Notes under the pieces: generated by a model
Database searches by the model: none
What the model saw: only the letters and a program-made list of their open reading frames with translations
What the model was told of the DNA's origin: nothing
Made by a program: the position numbers and the translations under genes
Origin: Paralithodes platypus
Taxonomy: Eukaryota; Arthropoda; Malacostraca; Decapoda; Lithodidae
Direction of reading: 5' to 3'
DNA: 64,000 nt
Assembly: GCA_032716605.1 (NCBI GenBank)
Contig: CM064551.1
Coordinates: forward strand, 47,428,674 to 47,492,673
In this document: piece after piece, positions 9,130-19,269 of the stretch
Position numbering within the stretch: the first letter of the stretch is position 1
How the letters are laid out: each line of letters begins with the position of its first letter

Positions 9130-9710
9130 CCCCCCCCCCCGGAGTTCCCGGAGTACCCGGAGTTCTTGGAGGAAGCTATCGTTCCTTATTTTAATCTGAA
9201 CCTCGGTTCCTGGGTTGTCAGTGTTTACCCGGAGTACCCAGAGTACTTGGAGGAAGCTCTTGTTCCTTAATTTTAACCTGAAACTCTTGGTTCCTGGGTT
9301 TTCAGTATGTACCCGGAGTACCCGGAGTACTTGGAGGAAGCTCTTGTTCCTTAATTTAACCTGAACCTCTTGGTTCCTTGGTTTTCAGTATTGCTCGGAG
9401 TACCCGGAGTACTTGGAGGAAGCCTTGTTCCTAAATTTAACCTGAACTTCTTGGTTCCCTGGTTCTCAGTAGTACCCGGAGTATTCGGAGGAAGCTCTCG
9501 TTCCTTAATTTAACCTGAACTTTTGGTTCCTTGGTTTTTGTATTACTCGGAGTACCCGGAGGAAGCACTCGTTCCTTTGTTAACCTGAACCTTTTGGTTC
9601 CTTGGTTTTGTTGGTGTTTTGTGCACCTGGAGGAAAACTTTGTTTCTCCATGTAACCGGAACTTCTTTGTGCATCGTTTTTTTTTTTTTTATTGTTCCTC
9701 GGTTTCCTTG
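9130..9710. repeat. minisatellite, ~70-85 bp units
   Basis: About seven head-to-tail diverged units, each with ggagtacccggagtacttgg, then aggaagctcttgttcctt, then aatttaacctgaac and ttggttccttggtttt. Unit starts are near 9140, 9230, 9308, 9393, 9473, 9543 and 9625. A C-run precedes the array (9126-9140). The open frame at 9037-9270 is a by-product of the repeat. Confidence 0.85.
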
Positions 9711-10055
9711 AAACCATTTAGTACCCGGAGGTCTAAAACCCTGAGACCCGGAGAGAACGGAGGGACACAGGAGCCCCGCCGACTCCGGAACTCGAAGCAT
9801 GCAATTGTATAGGGTTAGTTGGTGCTCTTGCACTAGAGGAAACTTTGTTGCTCAATTTGTTGACATGCAAACTCTTTCTATTTTAAGAAATTAACACATA
9901 ATTGTGTTTGTGCTTATACTTTATTTACTCGAAACCATTTAGTACCTGGAGTTCTAAACCCGGAGACCCGGAGAGAACGGAGGGACACAGGAGCCCCGCC
10001 GACTCAGGGACTCGAAGCATGCAAATTGTATAGGTTTAGTTGGTGCTCTTGCACT
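9710..10055. repeat. direct repeat of ~125 bp, spaced 221 bp
   Basis: The segment from gaaaccatttagtacc to ggtgctcttgcact occurs at 9710-9835 and 9931-10055 with few differences. It is adjacent to the minisatellite and shares its acccggag motif, so it may belong to the same higher-order repeat. Confidence 0.8.
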
Positions 10056-10260
10056 TGGTCATGCAAACTCTTAGGAATCATTGGTATCGAAGCACTTCAT
10101 AACATATTACTCATATAGGAAGAGAACAATTGGTCCCTCATGTAAAATTCAGTAGAGGGAAGTCGAGCTAGCTAGGCCTATTGGCCGCCGTCGTTGACAC
10201 TTGCCCGAGGTGGCGAACAAAGCATGGCCTTATAAATAAGTACTGGTACAAGAATGGGAC

Positions 10261-10320
10261 ATATGAGGCGTCCAGAGCCAAAGGGGGATCCGAGCCATTT
10301 TACCGTTTTTAAGTTAACAC

Positions 10321-10363
<43 letters not shown>

Positions 10364-10395
10364 TTCTGTGATTATATATAAATATATAATCACAG

Positions 10396-10465
<70 letters not shown>

Positions 10466-10525
10466 GTGTTAACTTAAAAACGGTAAAATGGCTCGGATCC
10501 CCCTTTGGCTCTGGACGCCTCATAT
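10261..10525. repeat. long near-perfect hairpin (foldback element)
   Basis: The arms 10261-10390 and 10395-10525 are reverse complements apart from the lengths of the AT and T/A runs. Each arm starts atatgaggcgtccagagcc and runs inwards to acacctcatatat, then (AT)n, T-run and ctgtgatta at the centre. No gene. It could be a palindromic MITE or a foldback assembly artefact. Confidence 0.85.
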
Positions 10526-11034
10526 AACGGAATCAATAAGTCTAGCTAAGACCCTATCAGCTCGAAGTACAGTAAACCCTCGCCATCTTGGACCTCTAGA
10601 AATTGGAAACCCGTACTAGTCGGACTGGCTACGGCCTCTCGGACATGCACTTCCGTATTTTGGACATTTCCGTCATCGTTCCGACAGTCTCTGACGTTGT
10701 CGGACTTTATATAAGCATTCGGAAAATGTCCGATATTATATTTTTCAATTCCATTGCATTAGAAATGATTCAAAGATTACAAAAAGTCCAAATAAGACAT
10801 AGTTATGTTAATGTATAAGGGAGTTACGTAGATGCATTAGAGAGATAGATAGATAGAAAGAGAGTTACAGAGGGGGAGTGAGCGATAAACACGAACTATT
10901 ATGAGACGGACTTAATTGGTTCTGAAAAGACAAAGGAGACTTTTATATCGACTCTTTTTCATGTTATTATTTGTGTGCTAGAAGGATAATATTGTTTTCA
11001 ATTCCATCGCATTAGAAATTATTTATAAGCTTAA
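10526..11034. other. noncoding; possible pogo-like terminus
   Basis: A sequence starting cagtaaaccctcgccatctt near 10570 resembles the terminal repeats of pogo/Tigger elements, but no matching second end was found. A ~35-bp block (tttcaattccatngcattag) occurs near 10745 and 10995. No coding sequence recognised. Confidence 0.3.
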
Positions 11035-11456
11035 CCCTTGTCTAGCGGGGTGTTTTGGGCTATTTTGGGCATATTCAGGCCCTCCTGAATGATCAATCAA
11101 GTATCTGCATGAAAAAAAAAATATTTAGCAAAAAACTAGGCGCTAAAAGCTTAAAAATGAGACCAGAACGAGCTACGTAGCACTCGTGATTCTCATACAG
11201 TGATACCAGTAACATGGGAGTTTAGCGTATTTCGGCATATTTTTCCCAGCTATGCTCACTACTGGCTACACTGCCGGCCTCTTGAGAACACAGGGAACAT
11301 GAGTTAATGGGCGGCTGTAAGCCCTGGGAGTCGGCTGTCTGGCCCGCTGCGCTCCCGGCCATTTGCACTCTATTTTAACCCTTTAAAAGCCTTAATAATG
11401 CTCCTAACTTGCTGCAAATTGGTGCACGACTTAAGTCGAGCGCCGCTCTTTAAGGG
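11035..11456. mobile_element. piggyBac-type MITE, 422 bp
   Basis: Flanked by TTAA at 11031-11034 and 11457-11460. The ends cccttgtctagcgggg and, on the other strand, cccttaaagagcggcg are imperfect inverted repeats. It carries a single perfect palindrome CGACTTAAGTCG near 11428-11439. No open frame. Confidence 0.65.
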
Positions 11457-11667
11457 TTAAGGGAATAGGGTTAATAATGGTATCAATTCCCCTATATATA
11501 TGCTGCCACCATCACAGGTTTACCTTGGGATTAATTAGATAACTCAAATGAATGTTAGATAAATGGTAAGGTTAGGTAAATGAAACTTGAGAATAATTAA
11601 GAATAGTATAATAAAAGATATCTTAAGACTTATTCAGAAGTACACTAATCTATTGATTGTATAAGTA

Positions 11668-14276
11668 CAGTCTGGCCTGCCAATACGCGATTCACCTTAT
11701 ACACGAGGAGGGGGTCGAATCATACCCAAAACTTTCAAAACGCGTGATGTACCTTTAAAACGCGAATCCGGGGCCGATACAAGGGTAATTCCGGGGAGTT
11801 CAGCTAATACACGAGGCCCCCCACCATTCCGCGCATTCATCTGCGCAGGGACGCCAGTTACGTAGGCACGCAGGGCATTGTGGGATACGCCAGTCTAGTA
11901 GTCTACCCTCAGTCCACGCTCGCGCAACAGCAGTCCGACTCGTGTGCAGTGATATATTAGTTTTTTGCCCCCATCATCATGCCCCCTCGCAAGAACAAAC
12001 TTATCACCCACCAAATGAAGCTGGAGGTCATCAAAAGAAAAGGAAAAGGAGAAGGAAACTCAGCCATCGGTCGAGCAATGGGTTTTGCGGAATCGAATTT
12101 TAGAACGATCTGGGCTAACCGAGAAAAGATCAACACCATCGTGAAGTCCTATGGTGCTGCCATGATGGACCAACGTTGCAGGAGCAACAATCCAGCTATG
12201 GTGGTCATGGAGCGATACCTGGCAGCATTCCTAGCCCGCAAACACCGTGAGCAAGTCCCGGTGGATAAGGCCTATATCAAACAGCAGGCTAAACTCTTCT
12301 ACACCACCGCAAGTGCTAGGACAAAGTCTGGCCAGAATTTTCATTTTAAGGCATCCAACGGTTGGCTCCATGGCTTCATGAAACGGAAGGACCTAAGGAA
12401 CATCAAAGTGACCGGAGAACGTGGGTCTGCAGATGCGGTGGCAGCCAACACATTTCCTGGGGTGTTGAAGACCATAATCGAGGATGGTGGCTACACAAAG
12501 GATCAGATTTATAATGTGGATGAAAGTGGCTTGCAATACAAGTGTATGCCAAAGTCTACATATCTTGCCAAATCTGCGAAACAGGCAAGGGGCCGCAAGA
12601 TAGACAAGTCAAGGTTCACTGTCATGTTTACTGTGAACCTTTCCGGCAGCCACAAGATGCGGCCTGTAGTGGTGCACACAGCTGCCCACCCTAGATGTTA
12701 CAAGAACCTGCGCGACATGAATGACACTGGAACTTATTGGTACAAGAGCGCTAATGGGTGGATGACTAGTGCCATTATGTCTGACTGGCTTGTCAAGCAA
12801 TTTGTTCCTGACGCCCGCCTCAAATGCCAATAACTAGGCCTACCTTTCAAGGCCCTGTTATTGATGGACAACGCCCCTTGCCACCCACACTATTTAGAGA
12901 CTCTACATCCCGACGTACAGATTGTTTTCATGCCACCAAAAACAACATCTCTCATACAGCCACTGGACCAAGAAGTCATATCGAATGTGAAGCTCTTTTA
13001 CCAGACACGACTCTACAATTATCTACGCCAGAAGACAGAGAGCAGTGAACAGATTTTGGCTATGCAGCAGGAGTTCGCATCATCGTCTGATGAGGAGCAG
13101 GCACCCCAGGCAGCGGCAGCAGAGGCACCCCAGGCACCCCAGGCAGCGGCAGCAGAGGCACCCCAGGCACCACAGGCAGAGGCAGAGATGACCGTGACAC
13201 ACTTCTGGTGTGTTTTTACCATCAAATACGCAATCGACTTCCTTCTTCTAGCATGGGCTGATATAAATGATGCCACAATTAATCATGCCTGGCGAGAACT
13301 TACTCCACATTTATGTGCTCCCAAGGCCAACAAAGTCCAGTCAGTCACCGAGGCAGAGGCAGTTCAAGCGGCCCGCGCAGTGGCTGGTTTCGGGGCAGTG
13401 ACAGCCGAGGAGATTCGTGAGGTTATTGAGGCAGGTGAACAACAGACTCAAGGTGACACAATTGAGCAGATTGATGCCGAAGATCAAGCACATCAAGCAC
13501 GACAACCGAACAACGACGTTGAACCAGCCCCTGCACCTGCTAACATGGATCTGTCTGTCGGTATACTGAGCGAAATCTTGGCTTTAGTTGACCAACTCGA
13601 GGAAGGATTTCGGTCGCTGGAGAACTGTGAGAACCTGTGAGAACACATGAAGTCCTGCTGAGCGTTGACAGTGCTTTCCGCTTTTATTCTGACAAACATC
13701 ATCAGGAAGTCAACAAGAGGAGACCAACTTTAATGACAAGATTCCTTGCCCGCCAAGAACCTCGACAAGAAGATGATGATGAACCCCAACCTTCGACCTC
13801 GGCAGGCTCGGCTGCTCAGGTTGACATGCCCGACGATGATTTTGGTGGCTTCATGAGGGAGGTTCAGGTGGAGCAAAGGCGCCTGGCCCTCAACAGAGTG
13901 CTAGATGCCAGGGATACAGTTAGTTCGTCGGACGATGATGATGCCGGGGCCGGGGCACATTAGCTGAACTCGCCCTGCCTCGGAGGGGGCCTGCCTCGGA
14001 GCCCCCACCCTTCATATCTACAGTACTGTACTGTACTGTTAATTTTAAGGTGAATTTATTATTATTGTTATATTTTCTTATGATTTGGATGTTTATGTAT
14101 ACATATATGTACCTTTTGTGGCAATTGACGGAGATAAATAGGCCTAAAGTAGACAACTTGGAGTCAGTGCCGCCCATATCGATTTATTCCCATATAATAC
14201 TCTATTGCTAATACGCGAATTACCAATCCGCGCCCTCGCGTGTCGCCCATATTCTCGCGTATTGGCAGGCCATACT
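11668..14276 (+). mobile_element. pogo/Tigger-type transposon
   Basis: Starts CAGTCTGGCCTGCC after a TA. The right end reads, on the other strand, agtatggcctgccaatacg, giving terminal repeats that share tggcctgccaatacgcga. It contains one degenerate transposase gene. The right TA is not clean. The noncoding 5' part (11668-11978) repeats aatacgcga/aaaacgcg motifs. Confidence 0.85.
11979..13963 (+). pseudogene. Tigger (pogo) transposase, interrupted
   Basis: DDE transposase with a CENP-B-like DNA-binding part (residues 1-150, KLEVIKRKGKG ... IGRAMGFAESNFRTIW). The DDE domain shows first Asp in YNVDESGL, second in LLMDNAPCHP and third in SLIQPLDQ. The start MPPRKNKL at 11979 fits the family. 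A TAA at 12831-12833 interrupts an otherwise continuous frame (the next in-frame residues, LGLPFKALL, fit the family), so this is a nonsense mutation. The frame then runs to 13640 and includes a short in-frame AAAEAPQAPQ repeat (13100-13190). A duplication around 13626-13645 (tgtgagaacctgtgagaac) shifts the acidic C-terminus into the frame 13637-13963. Probably inactive. Confidence 0.88.
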
Positions 14277-14830
14277 ATTCGTATCAGTACGATTAATTCA
14301 AGTATGTTATATAGTCTGGTTATCACACACGGAGCTAACCTCTGACCCTTCGATGAGCGAGCCGGGGTCTCTCTTGTTTCTGCCCTCGCTCTCTGGATTA
14401 TAGGTTTGACTCCTGCAAGGAGATAAAGAAAACCTAATATTTAGTAGTGGCCCCGTAATCATTGACGATTATGCCTATTAAATAAGGCTACCTCTTCAAA
14501 CGCTCATAAGCGTAGTTTGAATCTACCGCCGCAGAGCTCAGAGGAACCTTCATCATAAGCACACGCAAAATCACTCATGGTTCGTCTTTATGATTGGGTT
14601 CTCACTACGAAAAAACTTCGTAACAAATAAAAAATAAAAATAAAATAAGAATAACTATTCATAAGCTTTCCATATTCCGTGGATGTACTTCTGTGGATTC
14701 TTGGACCAGACGCTGACTAGCGCATCTATCCGCCTTCACTGACATATCAAGTATACCAAAATCCTTAATACATCCAAAGGTATCCATCCAAAGGTAATGA
14801 ATGGGAAGGGGATGGTCGGGAGGGCCCCAG

Positions 14831-14930
14831 TCGTCAATGATTACGGGGCCACTACTAAATATTAGGTTTTCTTTATCTCCTTGCAGGAGTCAAACCTATA
14901 ATTTAGTAGTGGCCCCTCCATCATTGACGA
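14831..14930 (-). repeat. internal complementary region, DIRS copy B
   Basis: Inverted-repeat block from gtcgtcaatgattacgg to ggcccctccatcattgacga, complementary to both outer element ends, as in copy A. The outer right end at 14399-14470 matches one half. Confidence 0.8.
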
Positions 14931-15591
14931 TTATGCCTGATATCTAAGACTGGAGGGGGACATTCGTAATCATATCATAACCATTGCAAATAGAATAGGC
15001 AGATAATCAAACAACCACATAGTATTCTTACTGTGTAAAAAATATATATTTATGTATAAACTTTATACAACATATAAAAAGGGGTACAAGCAGGGGCGTG
15101 CTTAAAGAAGCCTGCTTGAGGAAAAAAGAGTAACTATGAGAATCTGTTCACAGATCTGAAAGTTAAAGGCACCCCACTTAAATTAAGTGGTGAAAAATAA
15201 CACTTTATGTTTACATGTGCACATATAAACCCCATTATTCTAATGTGTATATTCCTTAAAATTAGACACAAAAATAGAATAAATTCTTGTACTATCGCAG
15301 ATGTACTTACTAAAATGCTACTCGTAGTTGCAACTACCGAGAACTCTTAAAATTAAATTGCTTCAACAGTGTATCCCACTGAAAGAAACCATTATTGTAC
15401 TACTGTACCTCAACAATATTTCCCGTAGGCATTACTACAGAGAAATTTTAATCACAACACATACATTGTATCACAGCTCGTATACTCTGTACATATCCTC
15501 CGGCGGGGTCTAGGGTGTCTTATGTTTCACTGACTGCACCCCTCACCCCCCCTCTTTCTTAACCTAAACAATTAGTGACTTAGAGACCCAT

Positions 15592-16574
15592 CTAGACCCT
15601 TTGCCGTAACACTATACATGGCATTGATGGTTTGTCTAGTGCTACCGACAGGTATCAAGTCAAAAACGTATGATTTGAAGCCCATAGTTGAGTAGTAGCT
15701 ATGTCTTCAACAGATTTTTTTTTTGAGAAAACGTAAAGATACTGCACATTTGCGTAAATCGTGGGCCCTACCCACTACGCCGGTATTACTCTCTTTAATG
15801 ACTTCTACTAGCAGAGAAGCCATTTTACGTTTCATTAATCTTTTACCTGTACTCGATACCCATAAAGCACCTTGTTGGTTAAGAGGTGCCACTCTCATAT
15901 ATTTTGGTTAAAGCTTGTACAGGACACAAATTATGGTGCACTTTACCCCGTTTCAACGGCGGCACCGTGAACTCTGAGAAAACATGTTCACTATGTTCAT
16001 TCTTGGCGATGAACCCTGGGGAAGGTGCAATATGAATGCAATCATTTAGTCTATCAAACCTTATGCAATTAGGGGTGTTGCTCATCGCCGCCAGCTCAGA
16101 CACCCTGTTACCAGTTGCCAAAGCCATAAGGAACACAGCCTTTTTTAATAGTAATTCAAAATCTGCCGTATTCTGATACAGACGGGAATGAAGCAAAGAT
16201 AACGCTTTATCAAGAGACCAGGTAGGCATGAGCTGATGGGGAGGTGGGCGGAGTTTGAAGCATGCCCTCATGAAACCCGTTTCTTCCGCTTGTGGTATGG
16301 TTAGACCTGTAAGGTCAAAGAATGGCACCCTGATAGCTGTTAAGTGATTTTTTAGAGTCACTACAGATAAACGTTTCTGTTCAAACAAATAGTTTAAATA
16401 AATAAAAACTAATGCCACCGAAGGTACTGTCTGTTCTGTTCTAACTATCCAAGAAGTAAAGGACTGCCAATGAGATTGATATTGCCTCTTGGTAGATTGT
16501 GTGTACTGATTCATAAATTTATCTGTCACGGTTCTACCATACGGCGTTAACCACTTGGCCTCCTGAATGTCCAC
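15592..16574 (-). pseudogene. DIRS tyrosine recombinase, copy B, degenerate
   Basis: Same protein as the recombinase of copy A. The conserved start codon is changed (IVDIQEAKW instead of IMDIQEAKW). The frame is lost near 15895-15905, resumes as MRVAPLNQQGALW through HDLRK, and is lost again in the A-run at 15713-15722. The codon before the Tyr nucleophile is TGA (gacttgatacctg read on the minus strand), as in copy E. GNRVSEL (Arg) is intact. Inactive. Confidence 0.85.
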
Positions 16575-18296
16575 AATGCAAAAGTCAGCGAGGTCTTTAG
16601 GTTGCCAATCGTGTCTAAGTGGAAATACCCGACCGGGAGCGACACCGGGTTCGGGCACCACGTTATCAATCGCTGGTACCACAACTGCGCTGGCCACAGG
16701 GGCGCGATTAACGAGACTACGCCTCGATAATCCTGTAGTTTGTTGACTACGTGGCACATTAGAAAAGCGTCTGGTGGCGGAAACAGATAAATGGAACTCC
16801 ACATGTTCCAATCCGTCACCAATGCGTCGGGCCCCCCCGCCGGCGTTAATGTCCGGCGTGTGAGGTACAGAGGGAGTTTGTGATTCTCCTCTGACGCAAA
16901 CAGATCCACTTGTGGACGGTAAGGCTCTGCAATCATTTGATCGAAAATTTTCTGCTTGAGTGCCCACTCTACCGTTGTGCTCCGTCTCCGAGACAGAGCG
17001 TCTGCCCAGACGTTTGCTACGCCTGGGAGATATGATGCATGAAGATGAATGTTCAGCTTGTCGGCTAGAACAAAAATCTTTTCTGACACGTCTAGCAACT
17101 TCCGAGACCTCGTTGACCATTGTTTCTGAATGCAGTGAACTGCATTGAGATTGTCCATCCTGAAAGCCACCGATTTTTCCCGTAAAGTAGAGCCGTGAAC
17201 TTGAAGGAAATACAAGGGGACTAGTAATTCTTTTACATTTATGTGGGAGGTTTCTGAATGGGACCAAAGCCCTTGACCCTGATGCCCGAGGTTTGACTGA
17301 AAGCCCCAACCTATCGTCCCTGACGCATCCGTGTCCACCCATACCGTTGGCGGAGGAGAGGTCCATGACATGACTGAGTGCAACATTTCCCTCTTCGCCC
17401 AGACCGCTAGTTAGCTGTGTATTAATGTTGGGATAGGCCATAATATTCCCGCCGGTAATAGTGGGAAATATTTGTTGCCCTCCAAGATTAAAAGTTTGAC
17501 TTTCAACCGGCTCAACTTCACAGTTAGTTGAACCCAGTTGAGAGAACCGACTAGAGATTCCCAGAGTCTCCGTGTCGTAGTCAGACTGTAGAGAAACATA
17601 AAAAAAAAATTGCAAAATCTGTTTTGATTGTCCACACTCTGACTCAGAGTGAGAGATGCTGTGTCCCAGACCAGCCCTATCCACTGAATTACTCGTGAGG
17701 GAACAAGGATTGACTTTACTAAGTTGACCTTGAATCCTAGAGATTTGACATGGTTTAACGTAATGTTGACATGAGTGTTGCATAACTTTTCTGTCTCTGC
17801 CACCACCAGCCAGTCGTTGGTGAAACCTGTGGCCTTTACCTGAGAATTTACCCTGTTTATACCTGACTTGAGCCTGACCCTGGGTGGAAGGGGACTTTGG
17901 CTGATGAAAAGGCTTAGACCCACTAGCTTGAGCTTTCGAAACTGGTTTGGGCTTAGGGAAAGTGAAGGTAGGCTTCTTAGGTTGAGAGGGACTTTGTTTG
18001 AATGCTTGTGCCATATTGAAAACAGTCTTCCAAACTGCTGGTGAAATCAAAGAAGTAGTTAGAACTGGAGACAGAACTACTTGGCTTGCAATACGGTCAG
18101 GAAGTTTCTTCACTAAGAACATCCTCAGATCCTGCCTTGCTCGAACTGCCTCTAATAAGGCAGTCCGAATATCTCCTAAAGACTGAATGGAAGTTTGGAG
18201 AAGCAAGCGCCGGAAAAGTTCAATGGCCTTCCTGACTTTCGCAGCTTCGATCGCCTGAGAAGAGCGTAACATAGACTTTGTTACTTGCTGGGTAAC
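16547..18296 (-). pseudogene. DIRS copy B gag C-terminus fused to RT/RNase H remnant
   Basis: Reading from 18272, gag C-terminal sequence (AIELFRRLLLQTS ... basic GKGHRFHQ) runs directly into RT sequence starting DWLVVAE. The whole RT palm before it, including motif A and the first part of YLDD, is missing (about 0.7 kb compared with Y). RNase H follows in another frame with WVDTDASG, NVKELL, RMDNLNAV and ADALSRR, and the methyltransferase-like tail ends at 16547. No reverse transcription is possible from this copy. Confidence 0.8.
18263..18296. repeat. 34-bp target duplication, left copy
   Basis: Identical to 31307-31340. The two copies bracket DIRS copy D inside the gag gene of copy B. Confidence 0.85.
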
Positions 18297-18718
18297 TATA
18301 GGTTTGACTCCTGCATGGAGATAAAGAAAACCTAATATTTAGTAGTGGCCCCGTAATCATTGACGATTATGCCTATTACATAAGGCATCCTCTTCAAACA
18401 CTCATTTACCGTAGTTTGAATCTACCGCGCAGAGCATAAAAAATTGAGGAGCCTTCATCATGAGCGCATGCAACCTCACTCATGGTTCGTCATTATGAAA
18501 TTGGGTACTCACTACGAAAAAACTAAGTAAAAAATAACAAATAAAAAGAAAATAAGAATAACTAATCATAAGCTTTCCATAACTTCGTGGATGTACTTGT
18601 GTGGATCTTTGACCAGACGCTGACTTCAGGCGTCATTCTTCCTTCACTGACATATCAAGTAAACCAAAATCCTTAATACATCAACGAATGGGAAGGGGAT
18701 GGTCGGGAGGGCCCCAGT

Positions 18719-18817
18719 TGTCAATGATTACGGGGCCACTACTAAATATTAGGTTTTCTTTATCTCCTTGCAGGAGTCAAACCTATAATTTATTAGTGGC
18801 CCCTCCATCATTGACGA
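18719..18817 (-). repeat. internal complementary region, DIRS copy D
   Basis: Same block as in copies A and B, here with tttattagtggcccc at the half that matches the left end. The neighbouring TTAA at about 18672 (atccttaatacatc) is empty in this copy but occupied in E and G. Confidence 0.8.
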
Positions 18818-19092
18818 TTATGCCTGATATCTAAGACTGGAGGGGGACATTCGTAATCATATCATAACTCTAGCAAAAGCAGATAATCAAACAACCACAT
18901 AGTATTCATACTTTGTAAAAAAGATATATTTGTGTGCATAAACTTTATACAGCATATAAATATACAAAAAAGGTGACAAGCAGGAGCATGCTTCGAAGAA
19001 GCCTGCTTGGACAAAAAAGGGGTTAACTCCGAGACTCTGTACACAGAGCTGGTAGTTAAGAAGGCACCCCACTTAACCCCTACACCCCGGAA

Positions 19093-19153
19093 GGGCTCTT
19101 TAACGCCCATTAAAACCTCGGCCCGCGCAACCCGGAAGGGCTCTTGAACGCCC
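19093..19153 (+). promoter_or_regulatory. paired palindromes at piggyBac 2 left end
   Basis: GGGCTCTTTAACGCCC (19093-19108) and GGGCTCTTGAACGCCC (19138-19153), 45 bp apart. Same placement as in copy 1, with one base changed at the centre of the outer copy. Confidence 0.7.
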
Positions 19154-19269
19154 ATTGCTTGCGTGAGTGCTTTCGAATGCCACGCGTAAATTTTTGGTAT
19201 CGTGGGAGGGTAGGTGGCGCCACCAGACGTAAACTACGCCACAGCATCAGTATCTACCCCGACGCCATC

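Larger units (their letters stand above)
14399..18296 (-). mobile_element. DIRS-like copy B, right part
   Basis: Right end TATAGG at 14399, right terminal repeat to about 14750, internal complementary region 14831-14930, 3' UTR, recombinase, deleted RT, and gag C-terminus to 18296. The element continues at 31307-33176. The two parts are separated by DIRS copy D, and both junctions carry the same 34 bp. Its 3' UTR keeps the uninterrupted site cacttaaattaagtg (about 15177-15191) that is occupied by piggyBac in D and E. Confidence 0.88.

Noticed and set aside
10254..10523. Mirror-image open frames in the hairpin
   Set aside because: They read AT-repeat as Ile-Tyr runs, so they are simple sequence and not genes.
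14399..18830. Small stand-alone MITE flanked by gtcaatgattacggggccac repeats
   Set aside because: At first these ~480-bp units looked like MITEs with 70-bp terminal repeats. Comparison of all copies shows that they are the DIRS right terminal repeat plus the internal complementary region.
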